DNA of 29,070 bases, from positions 1 to 29,070 of the forward strand of contig JBJFEZ010000052.1 of assembly GCA_051891195.1 (NCBI GenBank), read 5' to 3'. Shown here piece after piece: positions 14,636-23,616 of this stretch. Position numbers and translations under genes: made by a program. The DNA comes from CAG-273 sp051891195. Lineage in GTDB: Bacteria > Bacillota > Clostridia > TANB77 > CAG-508. Positions within the stretch are counted from its first letter, which is position 1. Every line of letters begins with the position of its first letter. Below the pieces are notes generated by a model that searched no databases, was not told where the DNA came from, and worked only from the letters and a program-made list of their open reading frames with translations.

Positions 14636-16066
14636 ATGAAGAATTATATTAAAAAACTATTTGTAACTGGAACTCTCACTGTAGCAACAATACTTACTAT
14701 AACAGCAACATCAAAAGCAGCAACAGTAAAAGTAACAGGAGATACTTTAAACATAAGAAAAAGTCCTTCAACTAATAGTAATGTAATTGCTATGCTATTT
14801 AAAGGTGTAGAATGTGAATTACTAGGAGAAGAAGGAGAATGGTACAAAATTAAGTATAAAAATTATACAGGCTATATTAGTAAACAATATTCAGAAATAA
14901 TTGGAGAAGAACCTGAAACTAATACTGCAAATACTAATACTGTAGATACAAACACAACAAATACAGAAAACAATGAAGAAGGTTCACAACAAGAAACAGC
15001 TGAAAAAGAAGAAACACAACAAACAACTCAAAAGCCAGAAGAAACTGATACAATAGAAATAATATATAAAAAAATTAAGCAAAATTCAAATGTTAAAATT
15101 TTGCCATTAATATATTCAAACAATATTGGAAAATTAACTAAAGGTACAGAGGTTATTTTATTATCACAAGCTTCAGGCTGGTCATATGTGCAAACAGATA
15201 GCATTAGTGGCTGGGTTAGAACAGAAGCCTTAGAAGATACAAAAAACACACAAACATCTACAAATAACAATGAAAATAACAATACTTACACAGAAAAAAC
15301 AGCATATGTTAATGAAAGCTATGTAAATGTAAGACAAGGTGCAGGAACATCTTATAAAGTAATAAAAACATTAACATTAAATTCAAAAGTTACTATTACT
15401 GGAGAAGAAGATGGATGGTATAAGGTAAAATCAGGCAGTGATGTAGGGTTTGTTTTAAAAGAATATTTATCAGATAGCCAAAAAACTACAACAAGAAGTA
15501 ATACTTCTAACAGAACTGAAGACAAAGTTGTAGAAACTACAAAGCAAGATGAAAATACTACTAATAACAAAAATGTAGTAGAAACAGAAAAAGAAGATAC
15601 AGCTAATAAAACAACTCAAACTCAAAAACCAACAGAAACAACCAGCCAAAAAGAAGTAGAGAGCGTAGTAAATGCTAGCCAAATAAAAGATACAGATGTA
15701 GTAGCATATGCAAAAAAATATTTAGGACATAAATATGTATATGGTGGAGACGGTTCAGATGGAACTTTTGACTGTTCTGGATTTACAATGTATGTATATA
15801 AACACTTTGGAATTAACCTTCCACACGGAGCAACATCACAATATAAAAGTGGAAAAGGTACAAAAATTAGTAAACAAAGTGATTTAAAGGCTGGAGATAT
15901 AGTGTTTTTAACAGATTATGAAACAGGAGTTGGAATTGGGCATTGTGGAATTTACATTGGAGATGGAAACTTTATACACGCATCAACTACTACATATTCA
16001 GTTATAATATCTAGTTTAAACACAACATATGAAGGCAGATTTTATGCAGGACTTAGACTAATTTAA
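14636..16066 (+). CDS. Secreted SH3-domain NlpC/P60 peptidoglycan hydrolase
   Basis: Predicted exported cysteine endopeptidase cutting cell-wall peptides. A signal peptide occupies residues 1-28 (likely cleavage after ATSKA). Three bacterial SH3 modules follow, at about 30-90, 140-200 and 222-280, separated by Thr/Asn/Glu-rich linkers at 92-138, 202-220 and 282-345. The first and third carry the LNIRKSPS- and VNVRQGAG-type motifs; the middle copy is more diverged. The NlpC/P60 domain spans about 352-476, with catalytic Cys380 in FDCSGF, His436 in GIGHCGIYIG and a third polar residue, probably His448 in FIHAS. The start at 14636 has AAAAGGAG 9 bases upstream. comEC begins 31 bases downstream. 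Confidence 0.93.
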   Translation: MKNYIKKLFVTGTLTVATILTITATSKAATVKVTGDTLNIRKSPSTNSNVIAMLFKGVECELLGEEGEWYKIKYKNYTGYISKQYSEIIGEEPETNTANTNTVDTNTTNTENNEEGSQQETAEKEETQQTTQKPEETDTIEIIYKKIKQNSNVKILPLIYSNNIGKLTKGTEVILLSQASGWSYVQTDSISGWVRTEALEDTKNTQTSTNNNENNNTYTEKTAYVNESYVNVRQGAGTSYKVIKTLTLNSKVTITGEEDGWYKVKSGSDVGFVLKEYLSDSQKTTTRSNTSNRTEDKVVETTKQDENTTNNKNVVETEKEDTANKTTQTQKPTETTSQKEVESVVNASQIKDTDVVAYAKKYLGHKYVYGGDGSDGTFDCSGFTMYVYKHFGINLPHGATSQYKSGKGTKISKQSDLKAGDIVFLTDYETGVGIGHCGIYIGDGNFIHASTTTYSVIISSLNTTYEGRFYAGLRLI

Positions 16067-16097
16067 AAATTTAAGGGGCACTATAGAAAGGTAAATT

Positions 16098-18471
16098 ATG
16101 AGACCGTTTTGTATTGCCGCTTTAGGAACTATTTTAGGAATTATAATGGGGCTATACTTTAAAAGTATAGCCTTTTTTGTAGTTATAATAATTATTATTT
16201 TTATAGTTATATTCAAAAAATATGTAAAACAATTAATTATATTTTTAATATGCTTTTTATTATTCTGCGCATACATATGCATATTAGAAAATAAGTACAC
16301 AAATATTTGCAAAACATATAATAATAAGCAAATAAAAATACACGGAATAATTGTATCTAATACTCAAGAAAAAGAATATAAAACAATATGCAAAATAAAA
16401 GTTACAGGCTTGCAAAATATTGAAACAAATACTATTACAAAAAGTAAATTTAACATATTATGCAATATAAAAAACTTAAAAGAAAATAACTTTAAATATG
16501 GAGATAAAGTAATAATTTCAGGTGCATTTGAAGAACCATATACTCAAAGAAATAAATGCGGTTTCAACTATAAAAGTTATTTAAAAACAAAGCAAATTGC
16601 AGGCACAATAAATGCTAACAAAATAAATATAACAGGAAAAGAGATATCTATAAATAGTTTAATATATGAATTAAAAGAAAACCTAATACAAAAAATATAT
16701 AGTATATTACCCTTAGAGGAAGCTACACTTTGTATAGGACTTTTGTTAGGAGAAAAAAGTAAAATATCAGAAGATATACAACAAAGCTTTAGAAATAGCA
16801 GCTTATCACATATGTTAGCAATTTCTGGTGCACATATATCATACATATTACTAGGCATTACTAATTTTTTAATATGTATAAAATTTAATAAAAGGTGGAG
16901 CAATATTATTATATCTATATTTTTAATATTTTTTATAATACTAGTAGGGGCTTCACCTTCGGTAACAAGAGCCTGTATAATGTGCATATTAAACTTAATA
17001 GCTAATTTATTATTTAAAAAACCAGACATATATCAAAATTTAGCTATTAGTAGTTTTATAATATTACTTTTTAATCCATATGCTTTACTAGATATTGGAT
17101 TTCAACTTTCATTTGGAGGAACTATAGGAATAGTTCTATTTTCAAATAAAATATTTAATAAAACTACAAAATATAAAAACTTATTTTTAAACAAAATATT
17201 AAACACTATAAAACAAATAATAATTGTATCACTATCAGCAAATATAATAATATTTCCTATAATAATATATCATTTTAATACACTATCACTTACATTTTTA
17301 ATTTCAAATATACTTGCATCACCAATACTAGGAATTTGCTTAATATTAGGTATGATTTTTATAATATTAATTTTTAGTCCAATAGCTCAAATTATTTCAT
17401 ATTTTTTTAAACCAATTTTACAAATGTTAATTTTTATTGCAAATATTTGTAGTAAATTACCATTTTCTCAAATTTTAGTAGCTACTCCAAAAATATGGCA
17501 AATTGTAATTTATTATTTAATTATTATTCTACTGTTATACAAAAGAAAAGCAAAACTATACATTAAAGCTTATTTACATATTTCAAAATACAAATTTGTA
17601 TATAAAATAACAATTACTATTCTTATATTTCTTATTTTTTTTCCATATATATTTTCTATAATTCCAAACAACAAACTAACAATACATTTTATTGATGTAG
17701 GACAGGGAGACAGTACATTAATAATAACTCCTTCAAACAAAACTATATTAATAGATGGAGGAGGAAGTGAAACAGGAAACTTTAATGTAGGAGAAAAAAC
17801 ACTATTACCATATTTATTAGATAAAGGAATTTTAAAAATTAATTATATGTTATTTACGCACTTTGATACAGACCATTGCCAAGGTCTATTTACTATTTTA
17901 GAAAATATAAAAGTAGACAACGTAATTATAAGCAAACAAGGAGAAAATTCACAAAATTTTGAAGAATTTTTAAAACTTATAACTTTAAAGAACACAAAAG
18001 TAATTATAGTAAAAGCAGGAGATAAAATAAAAATTGATAAACTGTGCGAACTAAATATTTTATTTCCAACAAGCAAACTAATATCTAATAATACACTAAA
18101 CAACAATTCAATAGTAGCAAAATTTTGCTATCAAAATTTTAGCATTTTATTAACAGGAGATATAGAACAAATAGCAGAACAAGAAATAGTAAAAAAATAT
18201 AATAATACAAATATTTTAAAATCAACAGTTTTAAAAGTTGCACATCACGGGTCAAAAACTTCCTCAACTCAAGACTTTGTAAACTTAGTAGCTCCTAAAA
18301 TTGCATTAATAGGAGTAGGAGAAAAAAATACATTTGGACATCCTAGCCAAGAAATATTAGAAAGACTAGATAATATGCGGATGTATAATTTATAGAACAG
18401 ACCAAGATGGAGAAATAAGTATAGTAGTAAATAGTAAAGGAGGAATAAAGACAAAAAAGATTATCTACTAA
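16098..18471 (+). CDS. comEC: ComEC/Rec2 DNA-uptake channel, C-terminus requires a +1 frameshift at CGG
   Basis: Inner-membrane channel for transformation DNA. The N-terminal TM pair and OB-like region (1-160) are followed by the multi-helix competence domain (about 190-510) and a metallo-beta-lactamase-like nuclease domain from 540, with IDVGQGDST, THFDTDH (H588, D590, D592, H593), LTGDIE near 685 and HHGSK at 716-720. The zero frame stops at 18395 after DNMRMYNL, five residues past codon 761, which is CGG (18378-18380). Skipping the C reads GGA TGT ATA ATT TAT and continues as GCIIYRTDQDGEISIVV to a stop at 18471, giving the tail expected of ComEC and a 790-residue protein. No other lesion is seen. 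A terminator-like hairpin lies in codons 18-27. AGAAAGGT precedes the ATG. Confidence 0.9.
16150..16178 (+). terminator. Intrinsic terminator embedded in the start of comEC
   Basis: GGCTATACTT (16150-16159) pairs perfectly with AAGTATAGCC (16163-16172), a 3-base loop, followed by TTTTTT (16173-16178). This is a textbook terminator 52 bases inside comEC and 84 bases past the NlpC/P60 stop. It could end most NlpC/P60 transcripts; translating ribosomes on comEC would melt it. Confidence 0.65.
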
Positions 18472-18500
18472 TTAATAAATTTAAAAGCGACTAAAAATAG

Positions 18501-18529
18501 TTGCAAAAGACTAAAAAAGTAAGTATAAT
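18501..18529 (+). promoter_or_regulatory. SigmaA-type promoter of the threonylcarbamoyl-AMP synthase gene
   Basis: -35 TTGCAA (18501-18506), 17-base spacer, perfect -10 TATAAT (18524-18529). Transcription near 18536 would start after the ATG at 18532, supporting the later start at 18580. Confidence 0.78.
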
Positions 18530-18579
18530 ATATGAATGAAGCAAACAAGATGTTAAAAGTAAGAAAGCAAGGGAAAAAT

Positions 18580-19626
18580 ATGATATCAAAATATTCAAAC
18601 CAAACGAATGAAATAAAAGAAAACGAAATAAAAGAAGCGGCACAAGAAATCAAAAATGGCAAATTAGTATTATTTCCAACAGAAACAGTATATGGAATAG
18701 GAGCAAATGCTTTAGATGAAAATGCTGTAAAAGAAATATTTATAGCAAAAGGTAGAGCACAAGACAACCCTTTAATTGTACATGTTTCAAGCATAGAAAT
18801 GCTAAATAGCATAGTAAAAGAAATAGGAGAATTAGAAAGAAAATTAATAGAAACATTTTGGCCAGGACCACTTACAATTATTTTTAAACGAAATGAAATA
18901 TTGCCAAATGTTGTAACAGCCAATTTAGACACAGTTGCAGTAAGAATGCCAAGTAATGTAATTGCAAAAAAATTAATAGAATATTCAGGACTTCCAATAG
19001 CAGCTCCAAGTGCTAATGTATCAGGAAGACCAAGTGGAACTAAAGTAGAAGATATTATTGAAGAATTAGATGGAAAAGTTTCATATATTTTAGATGGTGG
19101 ACTTGTTGACATAGGATTGGAATCTACAGTTGTTAAAGTAGAAGGAGATAACATTAATATACTAAGACCTGGAAAAATAACAAAAGAGCAATTAGAACAG
19201 GTTGCACAACAAGTAAAAGTAGATAAAAATGTGTTAGGACAAGTAGCAAAAGATGAAATAGTTGCATCACCTGGAATGAAATATAAACATTATGCTCCTA
19301 ATACAAAATGTATAATGGTATATAGTGAAGATGATGATAAAATGGTTAATAAAATAAATGAAATAACTAACCAGCAAAAAGAAGAAAATAAAAAAGTTTT
19401 AGTTTTATGCAGAAACAATAATTTTGATAAATATATATCAGAAAATAAATGGAATATGGGGCAAACATTAGAAGATATGGCAAAAAATATATTTACTTTC
19501 TTAAGAAAAGCAGATAAAGAAAATGTGAATTTAATAATTATAGAAGGAGTGGGCAATAAAGGTATAGGTTTAGCTATAACAAATCGCTTGATACGTTCTT
19601 GCGCATATAATTATATAATTTTATAA
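18580..19626 (+). CDS. L-threonylcarbamoyladenylate synthase (Sua5/YwlC type)
   Basis: Makes threonylcarbamoyl-AMP from threonine, bicarbonate and ATP, the first step of the universal t6A37 modification of ANN-decoding tRNAs. Numbered from 18580: PTETVYGIGANA at 33-44, KGRAQDNPL at 58-66, PSANVSGRPSGT at 143-154 and ESTVV at 181-185 define the YrdC-like catalytic domain. The linker SPGMKYKHYAPN (230-241) leads to a C-terminal Sua5 domain, so this is the long form (348 residues). The frame extends to 18532, but that ATG precedes the predicted transcription start and lacks a ribosome site; the ATG at 18580 has AAGGG 7 bases upstream. Probably co-transcribed with the BofC-like gene. Confidence 0.93.
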   Translation: MISKYSNQTNEIKENEIKEAAQEIKNGKLVLFPTETVYGIGANALDENAVKEIFIAKGRAQDNPLIVHVSSIEMLNSIVKEIGELERKLIETFWPGPLTIIFKRNEILPNVVTANLDTVAVRMPSNVIAKKLIEYSGLPIAAPSANVSGRPSGTKVEDIIEELDGKVSYILDGGLVDIGLESTVVKVEGDNINILRPGKITKEQLEQVAQQVKVDKNVLGQVAKDEIVASPGMKYKHYAPNTKCIMVYSEDDDKMVNKINEITNQQKEENKKVLVLCRNNNFDKYISENKWNMGQTLEDMAKNIFTFLRKADKENVNLIIIEGVGNKGIGLAITNRLIRSCAYNYIIL

Positions 19627-19651
19627 ACAAATGAATAAAATTGCCAAAAAT

Positions 19652-19698
19652 TCTCATACTAAGATTAAGTAAAAACTGAAAGGACTGAAAGTATGAGA
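19652..19698 (+). promoter_or_regulatory. Inverted repeat covering the start codon of the BofC-like gene
   Basis: TCTCATACT (19652-19660) is perfectly complementary to AGTATGAGA (19690-19698), which contains the ATG at 19693. The 29-base loop holds the ribosome site AAAGGA. Folding would hide the start codon and display the Shine-Dalgarno sequence, suggesting translational control. Confidence 0.45.
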
Positions 19699-20271
19699 AA
19701 AATATGGATTATTGTGCTTGCAATTTTATTATTAACAATAGGAATTGTATTTGGCATTTATTTTTATAATAATAATAAAACACAAGATAGTAATACAAAT
19801 AATAAACAACTTGCTATTGAAAACATAGAAAACAAAGTAGAACAAAATGTAATATCTACATCTGCAACAGAAAAAAGAACTTCTCCTAATGCTACTATTT
19901 TAAAAAAACAATATTTTACAGGTTGCGATCATTTAATAAAAACATCGGTAGATATACCAGAAGAATTGGTAAATAAAACAAAACAAGAGGTGCAAAACTA
20001 TTATATAGGATGGAGTGTAGACAGCTTTTCAGATAAAGAAATTACTATTTATCAAGAGAAGGAAGGAATTTGCAACCAACATTATTTAGTAAAAGAACAC
20101 AACGGAGTTTTAGGAATATACACATTAGATGAAAAGGGAAATGCTACATTAAAGGAAGATACTGAAATACAAACAATGTATTTACCAGAAATTGATTTGC
20201 AAAGAGTTAAACAGGGTATAGAAGCAGTAGGAGATATGGCTTTAAATACAGTGCTAGAAGACTTTGAATAA
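19693..20271 (+). CDS. BofC C-terminal-domain-like membrane-anchored protein
   Basis: Residues 5-25 form a hydrophobic anchor followed by an Asn/Gln-rich linker. The outer domain resembles the BofC C-terminal domain: KKQYFTGCDHLIKT, a YYIGWSVDSFS segment, GICNQHYLVKEHNGVLGIY and the ending YLPEIDLQRVKQGI. In Bacillus, BofC acts in the forespore intermembrane space to restrain the SpoIVB protease that triggers sigma-K activation. If that applies here, the organism makes spores, but clostridial BofC-like proteins are largely uncharacterised and may serve other envelope roles. The ATG is preceded by AAAGGACTG and sits in an inverted repeat. Length 192 residues. Confidence 0.75.
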   Translation: MRKIWIIVLAILLLTIGIVFGIYFYNNNKTQDSNTNNKQLAIENIENKVEQNVISTSATEKRTSPNATILKKQYFTGCDHLIKTSVDIPEELVNKTKQEVQNYYIGWSVDSFSDKEITIYQEKEGICNQHYLVKEHNGVLGIYTLDEKGNATLKEDTEIQTMYLPEIDLQRVKQGIEAVGDMALNTVLEDFE

Positions 20272-20276
20272 GTAAA

Positions 20277-20314
20277 AACACTAATCCTAATTATTTAAAG
20301 GGTTAGTGTTTTTT
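20277..20314. terminator. Bidirectional terminator between the BofC-like gene and pgsA
   Basis: AACACTAATCC (20277-20287) pairs with GGGTTAGTGTT (20300-20310) with one G-T pair. It is followed by TTTT on the plus strand and by TTTTTAC on the minus strand, serving both converging units. Confidence 0.82.
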
Positions 20315-20324
20315 ACACAATAGT

Positions 20325-20915
20325 CTATTTTTTTTCTATCTTTAGATTTTCCTTTTTTAAATATCCTTGTTTATAAAATGTAATGTAGTACATAACAAAT
20401 GAAAATAAGGTAGCTGCTAAAGCTAAATAGTAAATCCATAAATCAAATTGAGGAAGAGGAGCTACAGAATTTCCAGGAACAGCTGAAACGGTATTCCAAT
20501 GTGCTATTATAAATGAACAAACAATAGCTACATAAAATAAAACTGTTGCAAGCTTTCCAAACCATCTACTAGAAACCACTAATTCTTTACCATAAAGGAA
20601 AGACGCGCCTGCTATCATTGCAGCTTCTTTTAAAGCAACTACAATAATAATCCAAAAAGGAATAACTCCTTTAAAAGTAATAGTTAAAAGTACAGCTAAT
20701 TGGGTAGCTTTGTCTGCTAATGGATCAATTAATTTTCCAAAATTACTAATAAAATTAAACTTTCTCGCAATCCATCCATCTAAGACATCTGTTAAACCAG
20801 AGATAGTTAAAAATATAAAAGCTGCAATATATTGGTCTTTAATTATAAAATAAATTATAAAAGGTATTAAGAAAAATCTTGCCACTGTTAATATATTTGG
20901 TATATGCTTTGCCAT
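20325..20915 (-). CDS. pgsA: CDP-diacylglycerol-glycerol-3-phosphate 3-phosphatidyltransferase
   Basis: Makes phosphatidylglycerol phosphate from CDP-diacylglycerol and glycerol 3-phosphate at the inner membrane. The CDP-alcohol phosphotransferase signature is complete: D43, D46-G47, A50-R51, G60, D64 and D68. Several hydrophobic helices lie before and after. The 196 residues and the PNILTVARF N-terminus fit PgsA rather than cardiolipin or phosphatidylserine synthases, although relatives are similar. TAAGGAGA precedes the ATG. It lies 11 bases after clpE and is its operon partner, an unusual pairing without evident functional logic. Confidence 0.9.
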   Translation of the reverse strand: MAKHIPNILTVARFFLIPFIIYFIIKDQYIAAFIFLTISGLTDVLDGWIARKFNFISNFGKLIDPLADKATQLAVLLTITFKGVIPFWIIIVVALKEAAMIAGASFLYGKELVVSSRWFGKLATVLFYVAIVCSFIIAHWNTVSAVPGNSVAPLPQFDLWIYYLALAATLFSFVMYYITFYKQGYLKKENLKIEKK

Positions 20916-20926
20916 AAATAATCTCC

Positions 20927-23266
20927 TTATTTTTCTACATTAAATTTTAAACTATTTTCTTCCAAAGTAACTAAAACTGTATTTCCATTAGACAAACTTG
21001 AGCGCAATATCATATCTGAAAGACTATCCTCTAAATATCTCTGAATAGCTCTTCTTAATGGCCTTGCACCATATTTTATATCAGTTCCTTTTTCTAGCAA
21101 AAACCTCTTAGCATCATCAGTAATATTCAAAGTAATATCTTTATCAGCTAATACTTTTTTAGTATCTTCAAGCATTAAATCAACAATTTGTAGTAATTGC
21201 TCATTGTTTAGTTGTTCAAATATAACTATTTCATCAACACGATTTAAAAACTCTGGTCTAAAAGTTTCTCTTAAGCTATCCATAACTTTATCTTGATTTA
21301 TTCTTGAACCACCAAAACCTATAGAGTTAGTATTTTGGTTAGAACCAGCATTTGATGTCATAATAATTATTGTATTTTCAAAACTAACAGTATTTCCCTG
21401 GCTATCTGTTAAACGTCCATCATCTAATACTTGAAGTAAAATATTAAACACATCAGGATGAGCCTTTTCAATTTCATCTAGCAACACTATAGAATATGGA
21501 TTACGTTTTACCTTTTCGGTTAGCTGACCAGCATCATCATAGCCCACATATCCAGGAGGAGAGCCTATTAATTTAGAAGTAGAATGTCCTTCCATATACT
21601 CAGACATATCTATACGAATAATTGAATTTTCACTACCAAACATTTCATAAGCTAAAGACTTAGCAAGTTCTGTTTTACCAACCCCTGTAGGACCTACAAA
21701 TATAAATGAAGGTGGCCTTTTGGTACTTTTTAATCCTGCACGGTTACGGCGAATTGCCCTTGAAACTGCTTCAACAGCAGCTTCTTGTCCTACAACTCTA
21801 CTGTGCAAATTAGCTTCTAAATTTAGTAACTTTTGAGTTTCTGCTTCAGTAATTTTCTTAACAGGAATTTTGGTCCAACTTTCAATAACTTCTGCAATAT
21901 CTTGAACAGTTAAATTTTTAAGTTTCATTTTTTCATTTAATTTATCTATTTGCTCCATTAAGCTACATTCTTTTGCTTTTAATTCAGCAGCCTTTTTATA
22001 ATCTTCTGTTGAATCAGCTAAAGCAGCCTCTTCTTTTTCCTCTTGAACTAGCTTTAATTGATTTTTTAATACCTCTAACTCGTATAACTCTTTGTTAGTT
22101 AAATTAATTCTTGAACAAGCTTCATCTAAAATATCAATAGCTTTATCAGGTAAAAATCTATCGTGAATATATTTTTCAGACATAATAACTGCTTGTTTTA
22201 TTACATCATTTGAAATTCTAACTTTGTGGTAATCTTCATAATATTTTTTTATTCCCTCTAAAATTCCAATAGAATCACTAATAGAAGGTTCTTCAACTAT
22301 AACAGGTTGAAATCTTCTTTCTAATGCAGAATCTTTTTCAATATATTTACGGTACTCTTTTAAAGTAGTAGTTCCTATTAATTGAATTTCACCATTAGAA
22401 AGAGAAGGCTTTAAAATATTTGCAGCATTCATAGAATGTTCAGCATCACCTGCACCAATAATATTATGAATTTCGTCAATTACTAAAATAATATTTCCTA
22501 AAGATTTACACTCTTCAATAATAGATTTCATACGAGCTTCAAACTGACCTCTAAACTGAGTACCGGCAACTACTGCAGTCATATCTATTAAATATACCTC
22601 TTTATTTAACAATTTAGCAGGAACTTTTCCAGTGGCTATTTTAATTGCTAAAGCTTGTGCTATAGCTGTTTTACCAACACCAGGCTCTCCAATTAAACAA
22701 GGGTTATTTTTACTACGACGATTTAGAATTTGTATCATTCTTTGAATTTCTCTATCTCTACCAATAACCATATCTAATTGACCATTTTTAGCTTTTAAAG
22801 TTAAATTTGTACCATAAGTTTCTAAGGCTTTTTTACGTTTATCTTTCTTTTTATCAACTTTAACTTTTTTCTTTTCAGAAGAATTATTAGCATCAGAAGA
22901 ACCTTCTGAATTTGCTCCAAACATATTTGAAAAAATTGAACCTAAAGGAATAGCAGCACCAAATTGAATAGGCATACCTTCTTCCATTTTTTCTATATCT
23001 TCAGGATCCATATCTTCCATTTGCTCAGAAATATTATCCATATCAATATTTTGAGCTAAATTACTAACTATATTTTCAATTTGTTTTGTCATATTATTTA
23101 AATCTTTTTCAGATAAATTAACATTCCCCATTAAACCTTGCATAGGGTTAATGCCTTGTTTTTGTGCACATTCAAGACAGTAGCCTTCAGATTTTTGGTT
23201 ACCGTTTTCATCTTGTTTATTAAAGAAAATCACAGCTGGATTTTTTTTACATATTGAACATAACAT
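20927..23266 (-). CDS. clpE: ClpE-type AAA+ protein unfoldase with N-terminal zinc finger
   Basis: ATP-driven unfoldase feeding the ClpP protease. A four-Cys zinc finger at 3-33 (C3, C6, C30, C33) replaces the usual Clp-N repeats, as in ClpE. Residues 45-150 are a long acidic then Lys-rich linker. AAA1 has Walker A GEPGVGKT (193-200) and Walker B IDEIH (263-267). A UVR-like coiled coil with EDYKKAAELKAKE lies at 421-446. AAA2 has Walker A GPTGVGKT (525-532), Walker B LLDEIE (595-600) and the ClpP-docking loop IGF (649-651). At 779 residues it exceeds Bacillus ClpE (about 700), mostly in the linker. No CtsR box is seen upstream; the promoter is sigmaA-like. GGAG lies 13 bases from the ATG, rather far. 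Confidence 0.9.
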   Translation of the reverse strand: MLCSICKKNPAVIFFNKQDENGNQKSEGYCLECAQKQGINPMQGLMGNVNLSEKDLNNMTKQIENIVSNLAQNIDMDNISEQMEDMDPEDIEKMEEGMPIQFGAAIPLGSIFSNMFGANSEGSSDANNSSEKKKVKVDKKKDKRKKALETYGTNLTLKAKNGQLDMVIGRDREIQRMIQILNRRSKNNPCLIGEPGVGKTAIAQALAIKIATGKVPAKLLNKEVYLIDMTAVVAGTQFRGQFEARMKSIIEECKSLGNIILVIDEIHNIIGAGDAEHSMNAANILKPSLSNGEIQLIGTTTLKEYRKYIEKDSALERRFQPVIVEEPSISDSIGILEGIKKYYEDYHKVRISNDVIKQAVIMSEKYIHDRFLPDKAIDILDEACSRINLTNKELYELEVLKNQLKLVQEEKEEAALADSTEDYKKAAELKAKECSLMEQIDKLNEKMKLKNLTVQDIAEVIESWTKIPVKKITEAETQKLLNLEANLHSRVVGQEAAVEAVSRAIRRNRAGLKSTKRPPSFIFVGPTGVGKTELAKSLAYEMFGSENSIIRIDMSEYMEGHSTSKLIGSPPGYVGYDDAGQLTEKVKRNPYSIVLLDEIEKAHPDVFNILLQVLDDGRLTDSQGNTVSFENTIIIMTSNAGSNQNTNSIGFGGSRINQDKVMDSLRETFRPEFLNRVDEIVIFEQLNNEQLLQIVDLMLEDTKKVLADKDITLNITDDAKRFLLEKGTDIKYGARPLRRAIQRYLEDSLSDMILRSSLSNGNTVLVTLEENSLKFNVEK

Positions 23267-23328
23267 AAATTTATATAAACTCCATTTCTTATTAAGACAT
23301 TCAATTATTGTCTAAAACTACATACTAT

Positions 23329-23357
23329 ATAATACATTAAAATTAAGCATAAGTCAA
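23329..23357 (-). promoter_or_regulatory. SigmaA-type promoter of the clpE-pgsA operon
   Basis: Minus strand: -35 TTGACT (23357-23352), 17-base spacer, -10 TATTAT (23334-23329). The leader between promoter and start contains an inverted repeat AGACA/TGTCT (23295-23299 and 23309-23313). No tandem GGTCAAA CtsR site or CIRCE element is present. Confidence 0.75.
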
Positions 23358-23616
23358 TGGAAAAAATAGATAGGCTAAAAAAAGTGGCTTACTTTTTCTT
23401 ATGTAGGAATGTTATGCGAATAAACTAACATATTTATAGGCTTTACAATAAATAAATAGTGGTGTTAGATTTAACTTATGTCCCTGAAACGACAGTTTGT
23501 CGTTTTAACTTACGCCCCTAAAACGACAGTTTAATAAAAAACTTTTTAAAAACACTAGATTTTTGGTGTAAAATACTGTAATATAAAATGAGAAAATAAA
23601 ATTAAGGAGAAAGGCT
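23358..23616. other. Intergenic region upstream of the DUF3298-like gene
   Basis: No gene seen. It contains the two-copy 28-base repeat described separately (23471-23532) and otherwise AT-rich sequence. AAGGAG just before 23617 is the ribosome site of the next gene; no clear promoter was identified. Confidence 0.5.
23471..23532. repeat. Two 28-base direct repeats with a hairpin between them
   Basis: Copy 1 (23471-23498) and copy 2 (23505-23532) agree at 25 of 28 positions and share the end AAACGACAGTTT. The 6 bases between them complete a perfect hairpin: AAACGACA (23487-23494), loop GTT, TGTCGTTT (23498-23505). Only two units exist, so it is not a CRISPR array. It is less AT-rich than its surroundings and may be a small dispersed element or regulator site. 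Confidence 0.75.

Noticed and set aside
18468..19154. A 228-codon minus-strand frame opposite the threonylcarbamoyl-AMP synthase gene.
   Set aside because: Shadow of a conserved enzyme; hydrophobic, Ser/Phe-rich translation typical of antisense frames.
23471..23532. Possible CRISPR array.
   Set aside because: Only two repeats with a 6-base gap and no cas genes.
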